A stretch of 64,000 bases of DNA from Henricia sp. BOLD:AAB3569 (taxonomy: Eukaryota > Echinodermata > Asteroidea > Spinulosida > Echinasteridae), in NCBI GenBank assembly GCA_037783545.1, contig JBBELK010000517.1:1116001-1180000 (forward strand), given 5' to 3'. Numbering within the stretch: the stretch's first letter is position 1; every line of letters starts with the position of its first letter. Below are positions 1 through 11,475 of the stretch, one piece after another. The notes beneath the pieces are model-generated. The model searched no databases and was not told the origin of the DNA. It saw nothing but the letters and a program-made list of their open reading frames with translations. Made by a program: the position numbers and the translations under genes.

Positions 1-38
1 CGGTTGTTGCTACATTTCGCCCATCTGAGTGATCCGGC

Positions 39-300
39 GTGTCAAAACACTGTGACGTCATCAAAGCCGGTCAGAGCACGCGGGCAGATGCATGGATAAC
101 TGGGGTCTCTTCCCGGCAGAACATGGTCGCTAGCTGGTCCTTGGTGGAGACATTCCCGGTCAATGCACAGATGGCGCCTGACCAAAGGCGGTACATACGA
201 TGGAGGATGGATCACTCGGTGCCTACAAGGACCAAGACGGTCCCCAGATTGTCGCCGGACTGTAGCCGGTGCGGCCTCACGATGCATATAAAAGGACACC
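39..300 (+). other. possible LINE ORF2 C-terminal relic
   Basis: This GC-richer start of the window contains a frame reading RLSPDCSRCG after a basic stretch (KTVPRLSPDC). It resembles the cysteine-containing C-terminal tail of L1/Tx1-type LINE ORF2 proteins, where a similar LSP-x-C-x-x-C motif is usual. The frame stops soon after and nothing downstream extends the match convincingly. It could equally be chance or a fragment of an unrelated gene. Confidence 0.28.
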
Positions 301-1386
301 CTTGAGGCACTTCCTCGATCTGTCCAGGCACCAGCATTCTCTGAGCTCTCTGGGATAAAATTTCAACTCCTGGATGGTCCCGGTACCTTTCCTGTCTCTA
401 CAGACTGACATTCCGGTGGCTTAACAGAGCCTCTCAGCAATTCCTTTTGGTCAACGTGGATCATTTTCTTCAGAGAGATCCAGGGAGAAAAATTGAATAT
501 GCTAAATGTTTCAAGGCCGGATGGCCATGGATGCAGCTGGAGGTCCAGCTGGCTTCTATACGGTGCTCTGAGATCATCACGGATGGTGCTGGACCAGCCA
601 TCCGGCATCATTTGGTATCTCATCTGTGAATGTGTGAAAGGGGCTTTTAGGCCCATTGTATCATTTGCAATAACCCAATATGTTTGGCTGAAAGCCATTA
701 ATACCTTACTCAAAATGGGAAAAAAAATTCCGCCTTAGGTGGTATTTTTAATTTTATTATTATTTTTTTTTTATTAAGAAAAACGGAAATTGAAGATGGT
801 TTGAAAAATGAATGTGCACACTCATTTATTAATGTTCATTGAGAGCGTATAAACTGGACGATTTGTGTGGATTCCACACTGTAGTGATTTTGCCGTCACT
901 ACAAACAGACATGCTTGTTGTGTTTGGAATCAAAATGCGCACGCACGTCGCTTAGAGAAAATGCGGTGTGGAGGAAATTCGGAGGGAAATGACATGCTGA
1001 AAACAACAGGATCACAAAAACACTTTCCGCCCAAGTTGATTCTGTTGCTTTCAGTACGTCGTTTCACTCCAAATTCTGCTTACATTGGCTTTTTTTTTCA
1101 TAGCGAAGCGCATCACATTTATGTGTAAAAAGGCTCGGTGTGAATCTGTTTGCAGTGACGACACAATGCTACAATGCGTAATCCATACATAACATGCAGT
1201 TTATGCACCTAAAAGCACTGCAGTTATGGCAGATATGGATTCATGTATAATGTAACACATGGTTTTTCAAAATCCACTGCATTTATGAAGCTGAAATCTC
1301 TTGTTTAGTTTTTTTTTTTGGGGGGGGGGGAGAAATTGATTGAAAACATCTGTCAATGATACATTGGGCCTTCAAACTTAAAATTC
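301..1386. other. no gene recognised; fragment of a common repeat
   Basis: No coding exon is recognised. Around 637-720 a piece beginning GGCCCATTGTATCATTTGCA resembles one end of the abundant TTAA-ended repeat family found whole at 51913-52233 and 47796-48558. A T-run followed by a G-run lies near 1310-1331. Confidence 0.4.
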
Positions 1387-1840
1387 CAGTGTTCTCCACT
1401 AGCTGTTTTGTTCGAGCATGCTATGTGTACCTCAACAAAACCATCAGAGGTACAAATGTACCAGTAGCGTTTTGACAAATTTTCCCCTCTAAAATCACTT
1501 CAGCAGCCGATTTCACGTAACCTTACGCACTGCGTAAGCCCACTTGTTAAACATTTTATTGCGTAAGCTGCGCAACATTTCTGTGATAATTACACGCAAT
1601 CTAATGGGGCTTATACCATTTTCAAAAGCTACGCAAGCTACGCACTTTTTCGTGAAATCAGCTGCCGAAGTATGGCTGAGTCATTACAAAATTCAGCGAC
1701 ACAATCCGCGGCCGATAACGGCCGTGACAGTTGCATGCATCTGTTTTGAACAGTGCCCTCATGCGATGAACAGTCTGAGGGTCAGTGTTCGCCGCATAAG
1801 GGCGCTGCCCGGACAAATTGTAGACCAGTGGAGAACACTG
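1387..1840. repeat. candidate inverted-repeat element with CAGTGTTCTCCACT ends
   Basis: The 14-bp sequence CAGTGTTCTCCACT at 1387-1400 is exactly inverted at 1827-1840. The CAGTG start is typical of hAT-type ends, but no matching 8-bp flanking duplication is seen. No transposase frame is present, so at most it is a non-autonomous copy. The interior is rich in TACGCA/TGCGTA words. Confidence 0.45.
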
Positions 1841-3187
1841 AAAGCCACTTATGAATGCAACACTGCTCATGAAAATATAAACTAAATTATTCAGTTCAAA
1901 ACAAAAATTATGCGAATAATTTATTGGCAATAATGAGTTCGTTGTTTTCATTAGAAGTGCACTGACTGGAAAGTGTAAAATACTGGAGTGTATCTGTTTT
2001 TAGCTATGTGTGCCAGTCTCATTTATTTGATAACGCCTGCTATTTCTAATGACAGAAAGCCGTGGAAACCGATGATACGCACACGAACACTGCAGATGTT
2101 GCGGACTTTTGCACGGTTGGCCATCTGAGAGCAAACAAGATGAAATCACGCTGATAACTAACTCTCGTTAAAATGACTGCACTGTTTAACCGAATAGCCC
2201 AGTTAAACTCTGACTTTGCACATTGACTTTGTATTTTTTTTGTTATTAAACCACATCGGATTTTCAAGTGAAAAAAATGTGTGTGTCCACTGCCGCTGTA
2301 CATGTACAGTATTATTTTGTTTTAAAGGCAAAATTTCGCTTGAAGAAATTTTTAAGCTGAAAAAAAAAAGCCTGTAAAAAAGTTAAATAATGCAACATGG
2401 ATTATGCATCACCCATTGAAAATGTTGTCTTCCCAAGTGTTGTCTTTCTATGATGCATCCTCAAATATTGTACATTCAAATTGTACATGTACATTTTCAG
2501 CCACGTATCCTCTAAATTTCTGACATTTTGAATAATTGTAAATTTACGTTTGGCAAGACATTCTCATTTCCTAAATTATGACAAGCTATTTGTGCATATG
2601 TTCTGGTACAGCTTTGCATAGGACATGGTCAATGTTCAATATCTAAAAAAAAAAAGTTTTATTTTTAATTTTTTTCCTGTCTTTTTTCCCCTTATGTTTT
2701 GCACCAAAATTGTCCTCTGCAAATGAAATTTGTGCGTTTAACTGGGCTTTCAAGATGAAATCTTAATTTTTCTAAAAATGTCTTGATTTCTTGTAACAAA
2801 TTTCTTCATATGCTGCTGTGACTTACATGTATAGCCTTTCCTAGCTCTAAAGAGGAACTGGTGACTGTTGCGCTTACAATGGACGTTCGGAAGCTTCGTG
2901 AATTCACAACATGATATAAATTGCAGTCAACTTGGAGCTCAAAGTGAATGGAAAAAGCCTTCTTGTTGATTTTGATCAGAAAGTAATTATATGAAGTACA
3001 TAATGAGCGTATTTCTACTGCAGGCATCGGCATTAAATGATTTTTAGAGATGCATTGGGCAATGTCTTTAAAGTTATATTGTCTGTGGTTCTCAGAAAAT
3101 TCGAATTTTTAAAGCATTTACTTTATAATTTAGACATTGGCAACCCTGTGAAAAAAAGCCGCTTTTAGACGGCCGTTTTATAGCCTT
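1841..3187. other. no feature recognised
   Basis: AT-rich sequence with homopolymer runs. Open frames here are short and show no recognisable protein. Confidence 0.5.
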
Positions 3188-3420
3188 GCCTAGACTTGCC
3201 CAAGTCTGACTAACCATGTTTGGTCTGTAATGTGCAGTGCACGGCGCGCCCTCTGGACTAGTGGCATGTCAAATTTCTTCTTTTCTACTGTCTCAGAAAA
3301 CTTTCTGAGACGGAAGAAACAGAAGAAAAGAGATTAGACAGGTCACCAGTTCACAGGGCTCGCTGTACGCTGCGAATTACAGACCAAACACGGGAAGTAG
3401 GACTTGGGCAAGTCTACGCC
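3188..3420. repeat. foldback element (TAGACTTGCCCAAGTC arms)
   Basis: The left arm carries TAGACTTGCCCAAGTC and TTTGGTCTGTAAT. Both recur inverted in the right arm ending at 3420, and the centre pairs again (TTCTTCTTTTCT with AGAAACAGAAGAAA). The unit is about 230 bp, consistent with a non-autonomous foldback or MITE. No coding content. Confidence 0.7.
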
Positions 3421-3651
3421 TTGAAATATTGGCAGACTGCCAAGAATTCAAACTATTGACAGTAATTGTTTGATAACTAAATGTTTTCGTCGAATTTAAA
3501 AAAAACAAAATCTTTTTTTTTTTAAACTCATTTGAAAGTGAATAAATTTTATGTTTCTAGAAAAATATCAATTGAAATTGTTTTTTTATATTTCGAGGTG
3601 CCACACCCAAAACGCTCGGACAATACATCTTTAACATCTTGCCTGTTTCTA

Positions 3652-4030
3652 CAGGGTGTCCCAGACAAACGGAAACCGAGATTAAATTGCTAATTACTCG
3701 GTTTTGACTGAGAATATTGAAAAAAGACAACTACTATATGTTTCAAATCGTTACATGCATGACCACGTTCGTTCAAACTGCTGCGCGTCGCGTTGTTTTT
3801 GTTCGATGCGTGCGTTACGCGTAATGCAGGTGTGTTGTACGTGCACACACACGACCGGTCACTTATCACGGTGCACATTTTGCTTTTGGGCGTGTGCAGT
3901 TTCTGTGTGCGTGTTCCATGGCGCGGGCCAGGCTAAAAAGTGTTTAAAACTGGCCGGTCTTTATCGACTGTTTAAGACTGGCCATGTGACGTGTCTCAGC
4001 CAATAGGGATACTGTCTAAGGTATTTATGA
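3652..4030. repeat. dispersed repeat, copy 1 (second copy inverted near 59.45-59.71 kb)
   Basis: The left edge reads ACAGGGTGTCCCAGACAAA, the style of end found on Tc1/mariner-type elements. The body (CGATGCGTGCGTTACGCGTA; GGCCGGTCTTTATCG) recurs in inverse orientation at about 59450-59710. The second copy helps define the family, but exact termini were not fixed. Confidence 0.55.
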
Positions 4031-4258
4031 ATTGGCAATTTAATATTGGTTTCCTTTTTTTCTGGAACAATTAACCCGTATTGAAAACAAAATATCGGTA
4101 TTTGGTGCACTGCACGCACGCGGCAGTTAAAATGACGCGGCCCACTAAAAGGCATTATCAGCTGTTTCTATACTGCCAAAATACTGTTGCGCGCATCGGC
4201 AAAAGCTTTTTCTAAGCAGGTTTTAATTTGCTGTTATGCGCATCGACAAATAATCATT

Positions 4259-4622
4259 TTAAGGACCATCTACACGAGCCAACATTCGTTGGCCAACAAG
4301 GACCAACATGAAGTTGGAATTAGTTGGGCGGTACATGGATGTGCTCGACCGCACGAACCAACATGTTCCAACATATCTCGACTGCAGTTGGTTGCTGCAT
4401 ATAACGTGACAAGCATTCTAGACAGTCTAGTCTGCTATTGGCCTGTTTCTCAAACAAGCTCTAACAAAGTCGGGTGATAGAAACATGTTCAAACTTGTTG
4501 GATGTTGTTGGACGTTGTCTGGAGTGACGTCTACACCATCCAACTTTTGGTCGGCCGACATCGTCAGACACGTGTTTTACCTTGTTAGCCAACAAATGTT
4601 GGCTCGTGTAGAGGGGCCCTAA
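4259..4622 (+). repeat. MITE, TCTACACGAGCCAACA family, copy 1
   Basis: Long terminal inverted repeats carry TCTACACGAGCCAACA and GTTGGCCAACAAGG at the left and their complement at the right, bounded by TTAA at the left. The whole unit recurs in reverse orientation at 46291-46658. At 364 bp without a coding frame it is a non-autonomous DNA element. Confidence 0.8.
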
Positions 4623-4940
4623 GGCTCTTTATTCTGGATGTATTGTGCTGAAGCATTTCTGAAATCGGCAATTGTGCTTGATAGAAATACGCTCTCAAAG
4701 TATTATATTTTGCAGCTTATGTGCAAAGTGGAATTTTATGAAAAAATAAAAACAGTTTGAGCTCCAAGTGTCTAAAAAATAATCCTTCAGTGTGACCTGA
4801 TGCCATGACATGACCTCCTACAGACAATCACAGACTTTTATGCGACGATTTTGAGCTAAAACTAATTCTACTTTACCGTTTTCCAATCCCGACTGTGCAA
4901 ACAAAAATACCAAAACCAAAACCCCCGGCCACAATCTCAG

Positions 4941-5152
4941 AGTTTCCGAATGTGTGTACTCGGCGATTGGATGTCCATGGAAGGGGCTGAACTGCGAAGC
5001 GAGGGACCACGAGAACGACTGCGAGTTCCCGGGGAAGACGGGATCGGACATCTTGGCAGCGGTGGAGGAATCCAACCAGACGTTCCAGACGGAGATCAGG
5101 AATTACCGGAAAATCATCAACCTCTTGTCATTTGAGAAGCTTGCTTTTAATG
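4941..5152 (+). CDS. ZFTRAF1: ZFTRAF1 penultimate coding exon
   Basis: The acceptor is CTCAG before 4941 and the donor GTGCGT begins at 5153. The exon contributes the last base of a split codon, 70 full codons and one leftover base. It encodes the TRAF-type finger tail (ECVYSAIGCPWKG), FPGKTGSDILAAVEE and a short coiled stretch to LLSFEKLAFN. The vertebrate counterpart reads IGCPWHG, PTKTGSE and LLSFEK at the same places. Confidence 0.88.
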
Positions 5153-6398
5153 GTGCGTTCTGATTTTTGTTAGATGGTGGCTTGTCGCCCGACAAAAATG
5201 GTGTTATCGGTCTGTGTAAACACTTTTTAGGGCCGATTCACCGACAAAATCGGTGGCCATTTGAAATCTGAAATTGCAGACTCCAGTCGGCCGATTTAAC
5301 ATTGGTGTCGGGCTGTGTAAACGTGACACCGGTTATGTTGGACGATAAACTTACGCAAAGCACGTGCAAATCGCCATGATTGTCTAGATGTTTCAACGTA
5401 AAGTAAACATGGCGAGCGAGTGGCCCGATACTACGGCACTTAGTGAGAGCCATCTACTTGTTTAGATACCGAGAAAATTGATCTCGCCAAGTTGACTTAT
5501 AACGTGGGTTATGTCGACTAGGCAAGATACTAAGTCACCTTGGCGAGATAATTTGCCAAGTCGACCTCCTGAACTCAATAAGTTGACGAGATAATTTTTT
5601 GCCAAGTCGACTTGACTTCCATAATTATAAATCTTGCCAAATCAACTTAGATTTAGAAAGTCAACATGGCAACATAAAATTTGTCACCACATTGACTTAA
5701 TTCACGTTTTATATACACCAATCCGAGAGCCGAGGACCTGTTCTACGTATGTCTGCCATAACTGGGGCGATCCAGTGCCATGAACTGTACGTTACATTAT
5801 GTTGTCACTTCGAACAATTTGCGCATTCTTTGTTGAAGCCTGTTCACACAGTTTTTTATTGTTTTCTCTGAACAGAGATAATGTATTTTATACATGTAGC
5901 TGCCTTGTACACAGGTTGTTTTTTATCACACATGGAGATAACACGGTTTGTAAGTTTTCCAATCTTGTAATCTGTTTTTGTGTTGTTGAAACATCTATCA
6001 CTGCAGATCTGCAGTTGCGCCCATACCGCACTGACGACTTCATCACCAAGCTGTACTACGAGACTAGTCGCTTTACCGCCCTCAACCAGCAGTGGGTGGT
6101 CAAGGCGCGCATCAATGACCCGCAGCGCAACCCGCTGCACTCCACGGACCGTCACTTGACGTACCAGCTTGTGCTGAAGAATCGCATCAATATCCCCACC
6201 ACGTTTCACTACATGATTCTCGGCGGGCCGTTCACGGACGTCAAGGTGCGCCCGGAGGTGTATCGTTGTGAGTTCACTAACGATAAGACAGAGAGCCCTC
6301 AACAGCTGATGCCATTGGAGAATCCCGCCGACGGGAACAAGCTCCTGTCGGTGAAGACGATTAATATCAGGCTTATTCTGTTTCAGGTACAGAAGTAA
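4941..6398 (+). CDS. ZFTRAF1: ZFTRAF1 (CYHR1), last two coding exons
   Basis: This is the C-terminal part of the cysteine/histidine-rich TRAF-type zinc-finger protein ZFTRAF1. Exons 4941-5152 and 6007-6398 join in phase and end at TAA 6396-6398. The first carries the end of the zinc-finger region (C-x6-C-PWKG...H...C, then FPGKTGS and LLSFEK). The second carries the diagnostic block RPYRTDDFITKLYYETSRF, the NQQWVVKARIND segment, and the terminal NIRLILFQVQK. I recall the vertebrate protein having the same blocks in the same order, including RPYRTDDFI and NINLRLFLFQIQK. The RING-type N-terminal exons are not recognised in the first 4.9 kb and probably lie upstream of the window. The intron contains repeats. 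The molecular role of the family is poorly defined. Confidence 0.9.
5455..5720. repeat. degenerate tandem AGTCGACTTGGCGAGATA-type array in the ZFTRAF1 intron
   Basis: Imperfect alternating copies of CCAAGTCGACTT, GGCGAGATAATTT and their near-complements fill this stretch. Unit length is irregular. It sits wholly in the intron before the last ZFTRAF1 exon. It looks like a minisatellite-like or foldback-derived array. Confidence 0.6.
6007..6398 (+). CDS. ZFTRAF1: ZFTRAF1 last coding exon
   Basis: The acceptor CACTGCAG ends at 6006, and two bases complete the GAT codon split from the preceding exon. The reading then gives LQLRPYRTDDFITKL and ends LILFQVQK-TAA. The open frame continues upstream to about 5799, but that extension is intron and shows no homology. 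No AATAAA is close downstream; ATTAAA at about 6555 is the nearest candidate poly(A) signal. Confidence 0.9.
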
Positions 6399-6634
6399 GA
6401 TCTTGGACAGGGTGGTTGTGAGAAGTAATGGAACGTATTTAAAAATTGAGGATATGGTTTCCTACGTTTTGGTTTCTGTACATTGACTATTTTGATTATT
6501 TTTTTTTATTATTCCAAAATGCTTTGATGCAACAATCATTGGTTGAGCAATGCAATTAAATGGAATCGGGAATGCAAAGAAATGCCTTAAGCCTTTAGAA
6601 ATCATAACGGCTACAAGCAGAGTTGAAAACATAC

Positions 6635-7910
6635 TAACCCCATTCTGTGGCCAAATACCTCCGTAGGCTCTGGGTGTTTGGCCACAGGGGTGTCTGATAG
6701 TAAGCCCCATACTGTGGCCAAGACTCCACAGGCTCCGATGCTTGGCCACACAGGCGTATAAATAGACCTTTCGCGAACCACTCCGACAACGAGTGCTTTT
6801 AAACTACACAGTTTCAGAAGCCGTAACTCACACTATTGTTACCTTACCTAACCCTAAAAAGATACGCATTAGGTGAGTATCATACGATGTCTACTTTCCG
6901 AGAAAATACAGCAGGAATTCCACCCAAATTTCACCGTTTGCGTTCGACACTCCATGCATCGAGTACTGTACGTATTGACGGCACTGCACATGCGTGTTGT
7001 GCCGTTGAAGCTGTGCGTTAAGTGTCAATTAACATGCACATGCGCAGTACCGTCGGTACATACAGTACTCGGTGCATGGCGTGTTGAACAAGTAGATCTG
7101 ACATCGTACGATACCCTACTAAATGCGTATCTTTTTAGGGTGAGGTGAGGTGAGGTAACAATACGGCTTCTGAAACTGTGTAGTTTAAAAGCACTCGTTG
7201 TCGGAGTTGTTCGCGAAAGGTCCATCGATATGCCTGTGTGGCCAAGCATCGGAACCTGCAGAGTCTTGGCCACAGTATGGGGCCAGTCTGATGGAACCTC
7301 TCGCGAAGAAACTCCGACAACCGGTTCTTACACAGTTTGAGAAGCTGTAACTCACACATTTTGTTGTCTTACCAGAAAAGATTAGGTAGGATATTGTACG
7401 ATGTCTCCTTTCTAAGAAAATTGCCGTGAGAATTCTACCCAAGTTTCTTGTATTTTTTGTCGTGTCATGCTAGCACGATCGTTCCTGTGCAGTTTCAACT
7501 ATCCTCGTGCCTAAGTACGCACGACCATATCGTGGAAACGAGTATGTATCGATGTTACTGGGCATGTACATTGTGCTTTTGAAGGCTTGAAGTTTCAACG
7601 GCTGTTGCCTTGTTTCCGAAATATGGTTGTGCGGTTGAAACTGCGCGGGAGCGATCGTGCTAGCATGACACAACAAAAAATGCAAGAGACATGAAGTATC
7701 ACAAGCAAACGCTGAAACTCGGGTAGATAGAATTCTCACGATTGTACGATACCCTACCTAATGCATCTTCTTTTTTTTTTGTGAGGTAAGACAACAAACT
7801 GTATTTCACAAGAACCGGTTGTCGGAGTTGTTTACGAGAGGTTCTATCAGACACCCCTGTGGCCAAACACAGGGGTGCCTCCGAAGGTATTTTGCCACAG
7901 AATGGGGCTA
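6635..7910. repeat. outer hAT-like foldback element, interrupted by a related element
   Basis: The outer arms (CCCCATTCTGTGGCCAAA at the left; complement ending 7910) enclose a long palindrome whose right half is 7294-7910. The left half is split by a second, related foldback at 6700-7285. Removing that insert and one copy of its GTCTGAT flank restores a left arm matching the right arm. No transposase is present. Open frames in the arms are by-products of the inverted repeats. Confidence 0.75.
6700..7285. repeat. inner hAT-like foldback with near-perfect 8-bp target duplication
   Basis: The ends carry GCCCCATACTGTGGCCAAGA, inverted at 7285. The flanks are GTCTGATA (6692-6699) and GTCTGATG (7286-7293), seven of eight identical. 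An 8-bp duplication is the hallmark of hAT transposition. The arms pair over most of their length with the centre near 6990-7000. Confidence 0.75.
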
Positions 7911-8093
7911 CAACAACACCAGTTACAGACAACTCAAGGTTCCTAATTTTCAGACACTCTATGTAAGCACGTTCCTTACAACAGTTCAGTTTTAAAATAC
8001 CGGTAGTTTGAATTCTAAACTTTCAAATACCGGTAGTATATATGACCCATAGAGTGGAACTAGATCTTTGCTTTTGAATATGTATACTTAATA

Positions 8094-9021
8094 TAGACCC
8101 AGTAACTGGGTCGTTGGCTCCTTTTTTGCTTTTTCTTTTCGCCTAACGACCCAGGCAATGCATATACCGCTACAGTGTTATCATGGTGTAATTTTTAATT
8201 TCCCGCATTTTTTTGATACTATGCCTTCCAGAAACCGCCCCCAAAACAACCAAACAGACTTCCAACCTGGCCGAAAATGCACTTACTGCATTCTGAGATC
8301 TCCAAGATCATTATAGTGCCTTCTTCTGGTACTTACGATCACTGCTTGAGACGGTGTGAATGTGTAAAGTTCAAAAAACTGTCACAGCTCGCACTTCTGA
8401 CGCCATTTTGATCGTTTGGTATTGTGCATTTGCATATGACACGTACGCCCCACGCACAAGCACTGTCGCGTGCATCGATGACTGTTTTCTGTCACAATTT
8501 GTAACGATTTGTGACAATGTTCAAGTACGAAGGACCATTAAGCGCCACTGCATTCGTAATTATGAATTAATAACATATACTTGCAGTGACGCTAATGGTC
8601 CTTCGTACTTGAACATTGTAATACAAATCGTTTTGTGACAGAAAACAGTCGTCGATGCGCGCGCCCGTAACCGTGCTTAAGTCACATACGAGCAAAATGG
8701 CATCAGAAGTGTGAGCTGTGACAGTTTTTACTCCATCTTTACACATTCACACCGTCTCAAGCATTGATCGTAAGTACCAGAAAAAGGCACTAGAATGATC
8801 TGGGGGAACTCTAGAATGCAGTAAATGCATTTTCGACCAGGTTGGAAGTCTATTTGGTTGTTTCTGGAACAGTTTCTGGAACCTACCGTTTCAAAAAAAT
8901 GCGGGAAATTTAAAATTACACCATGATTACACTGTAGCGGTATATGTATTGCCTGGGTCGTTCGGCAAAAAGAAAAAACCAAAATCGACAAAAAAAGAAG
9001 CCAACGACCCAGTTGGGTCTA
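8094..9021. repeat. 0.93 kb giant foldback element
   Basis: TAGACCCAGTAACTGGGTCG at the left end is mirrored by the right end at 9021, and the similarity continues inward through GGTACTTACGATCA and AAGTACGAAGGACCATTA to a centre near 8565. The arms are about 430-460 bp with little loop. No coding frame is convincing. It is a foldback DNA element or an inverted duplication. Confidence 0.8.
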
Positions 9022-9579
9022 ACTTCACTTTAATATTGAAAACAGTGGTACAGGGTTTGATGTTGACTAGGAGTTGTAGTATAGTCATTGTAATTCCTGA
9101 ACCTTCTTTATCCACACATAACATGTGCACAAATATAAAATGCAGTGTCACAAAAACATAAACTGCTGTTTGTGTGTATTTAAAAATTCCTTCCAGTTAA
9201 CTGTAGACTTTGAAAGCTTCATATTCTGTCACATTTGCATTTGAGGACTTCAATAAACCGCCAAAGCTCTGTACCTTTTGATAGAAAATCATCCAAACTA
9301 TTTTTGTCAAACTCTAATGTTTGTACATGTATATCTGGGCACAATACAAGAATGAAGCTTGTAATATTGTGTTGCCTTAAGATAATAACTCATTTTATCA
9401 TGAAGTGTGCAAACCATCGAGTTTTAAGTTGTCTGTTCAGTTGAAGTCTTAAAGATGTACTTGTACTATCAGTGGACATGCCGGTACGTGCAAACAGTTG
9501 TGGCTAAAATTTAAAACCACCTTTAAGAAAACTACATTTTCCATTCTTATTACAGTGTTTACATCATCATCAATTATTA

Positions 9580-9841
9580 TTGATCTCTGGGAGGGGTGGT
9601 TATCTCATTGAAGGGTTTATCCCTCTGTAGGGCTTGCTAAGCTCACGTGATAGCCAATCCCAATCAGTAAGGAACAACTGCAATACCGTGATTCGAGACT
9701 ACCAGTTGGCTTCTTAGCTCAATTGGTAGGGCATCTGCATGTTACGCAGAAGGTCAACGGTTCGAATCCCGGTGGAGCCAAGTTTTGTTTTTTCACTGCA
9801 TCCTGATTTCCCAAACTCATGGACATTTGTCCACATTTGTA
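9580..9841 (+). repeat. SINE family A, copy 1, with internal tRNA-like unit
   Basis: The tRNA-like part 9708-9780 has an A box (TAGCTCAATTGGTAGG), an anticodon loop ATGTTAC (GTT, Asn-like), a B box (GGTTCGAATCC) and acceptor pairing. About 125 bp upstream (GATCTCTGGGAGGGGTGGT; AGCTCACGT) and 60 bp downstream (TTTTCACTGCATCC, CCCAAACTCAT) also recur in copies at 26770-27017 and partly 27116-27245. It is therefore a SINE rather than a free tRNA gene. It is the most intact copy. Confidence 0.75.
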
Positions 9842-9910
9842 TCGAATTATAATTGCTTCAGATCACGTCATCCTTAGGGAAGACACACCCTTAAAGTCAC
9901 TTTTTAATTG

Positions 9911-11265
9911 ACCACACACAGTAAAAACTTTATTACGCTTGTTTTTTCCCCCCATTTGAAAGCCGGAAAAAAATGGGTAAAAACCGACACTCACAGAAGT
10001 TTCAGTGGACTCAAATTCTGCTTCTTAATCTTCACCAAGAAAAATACTCTGAAGGAGAGATTGCTAAGAAGATGAAGTGCATGCAGTAAGACTGCTGCAA
10101 TCTCAAATTCAGAGACTTATTCAGACAGGATGCAGTTTGAACGTCTCTGAAAGACCACGACGAGGGATGAGCATGGGCATAGGCTGGTTTGGGCCTGGGG
10201 GAGTGCGATTTCCATGAAAGCGGAACTCCAACTCCTGGCATTTGAGCGAGGAAGCGTGCGTGTAAGTAAAGCCTGCATCCCATAAAGCTGAGGTCGCCAA
10301 GTTGGGTGATCGGTCGGCGGTTGGGGCTAAACACCAGTGGGGATTTTTGTGAACAAATTACATTTTGGGAGAACATTTTTCTTGCAAGACTTATCTCCTC
10401 TGCTGCTGGCGGGTGGGAGGGGGATGGACCTCCTCTCCCCCCTCCCCCCCGCAGTCTACAATGAGTTCCTTAAGCAAGATACAGTCGGCACTTCTTGCCA
10501 AAAGTATGGATGTAAGTCACAGAACTGTGAGTCGGCGTTTGCTCAAACAATTTGGCTTGAAATTGTACAAACTGGCATAAAGTCACGTCTCACACCAGCT
10601 ATGAAAATCAAATGCATGCGAACCGATTAACTGAACTGTGGAGCCAAGTGTTATTTTCAGACGATTCTACCATCCAGCAGTTTAGTGTACTTCATCTTCT
10701 AAACAATTTCTCGTTCTGAGTATTGTTCTTGGTGACGAAGCAAGATTTGAGCCCTCTGAACTTCTGTGGGTGACAGTTTCTACCCATTTTCGTGTGGCTT
10801 TCAAATGCTAAAAAATGAGCGAAATGCAGTGTAATAAAGTGTTTTCTGCGTGGTAGTCAATCTAAGGACCTTGTCCAGATTTTTCCAGAAAATGCATTTT
10901 GCTCTAACCCAACGATTATGTAAAATAACTCCCAAAAATACTATCCATGGGAAGAAAACAGGAAATTTGCAATCTCCAATTTGGATGTGGAAACAAAAAG
11001 GTTGTTGTATAATCACTGCACTGCTTTATGGAACAGATAAATTAGTTTTTACAAAACATCTTAAGGCTTTTTGGTAATATCTTTAATGTGGACTGACAAC
11101 ATTTTAGAATGGTAATGAGAAAAATATGACAAATGATATGGTATTAAAAACTCAACACCTATAGGAAAAATGGGGGCTCAGAATATGATCTGGACACGCT
11201 CATTTAAAAGTGACCGCAAGAAGCCGATGTAAGGATGTCACAATCTGATGCAATTCTAATTGATG
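9911..11265 (+). pseudogene. decayed Tc1-like DNA transposon
   Basis: Translated fragments in order resemble a Tc1-type transposase. They are an N-terminal MGKNRHSQKFQWTQI with a helix-turn-helix-like EGEIAKKMK, then DVSHRTVSRRLLKQFGLKLYK near 10500-10570, then a FSDDSTIQ-like strand near 10650, then further scraps to about 11260. Many stops and frame changes separate them, so it is dead. A pair of inverted segments at 9911-9985 and 10765-10857 (both containing ATTTGAAAGCC) suggests terminal repeats or a secondary insertion; the true right end is uncertain. Confidence 0.5.
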
Positions 11266-11344
11266 ATGATGCAATCACGAAATCAGAAGAAAATGTTTTT
11301 TTTTTTTCAAGGTGTTTTTAAACGTTTGGCCACGATTTGTTTTG

Positions 11345-11475
11345 AAGGTATGGTGGTGACTGGATAGCATATCAGACCATCCATCGAGAAGTCCGTGGTT
11401 CGAATCCCGGTTGCCACTTTGGTATGTCCTTAAGTTGGTTATGTGACTTCTGGTCATGTCTTAAGTTTTAAAACT
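11345..11475 (+). repeat. tRNA-like SINE fragment
   Basis: A GTGGTGACTGGATAGCATA start, a GGTTCGAATCC B box and a TTGCCAC 3' acceptor strand give a tRNA-like fold, followed by CTTTGGTATGTCCTTAAG. No second full copy was found in the window. The anticodon arm is poor, so it is not called as a tRNA gene. Confidence 0.45.

Noticed and set aside
5799-6006. N-terminal extension of the last ZFTRAF1 exon frame
   Set aside because: Homology starts exactly after the acceptor at 6006; the upstream part is intron that happens to be open.
9708-9780. Functional tRNA-Asn(GTT) gene
   Set aside because: Sequence flanking both sides recurs with the tRNA-like unit at two other sites, and it does not resemble the usual animal tRNA-Asn. 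A SINE is the better explanation.
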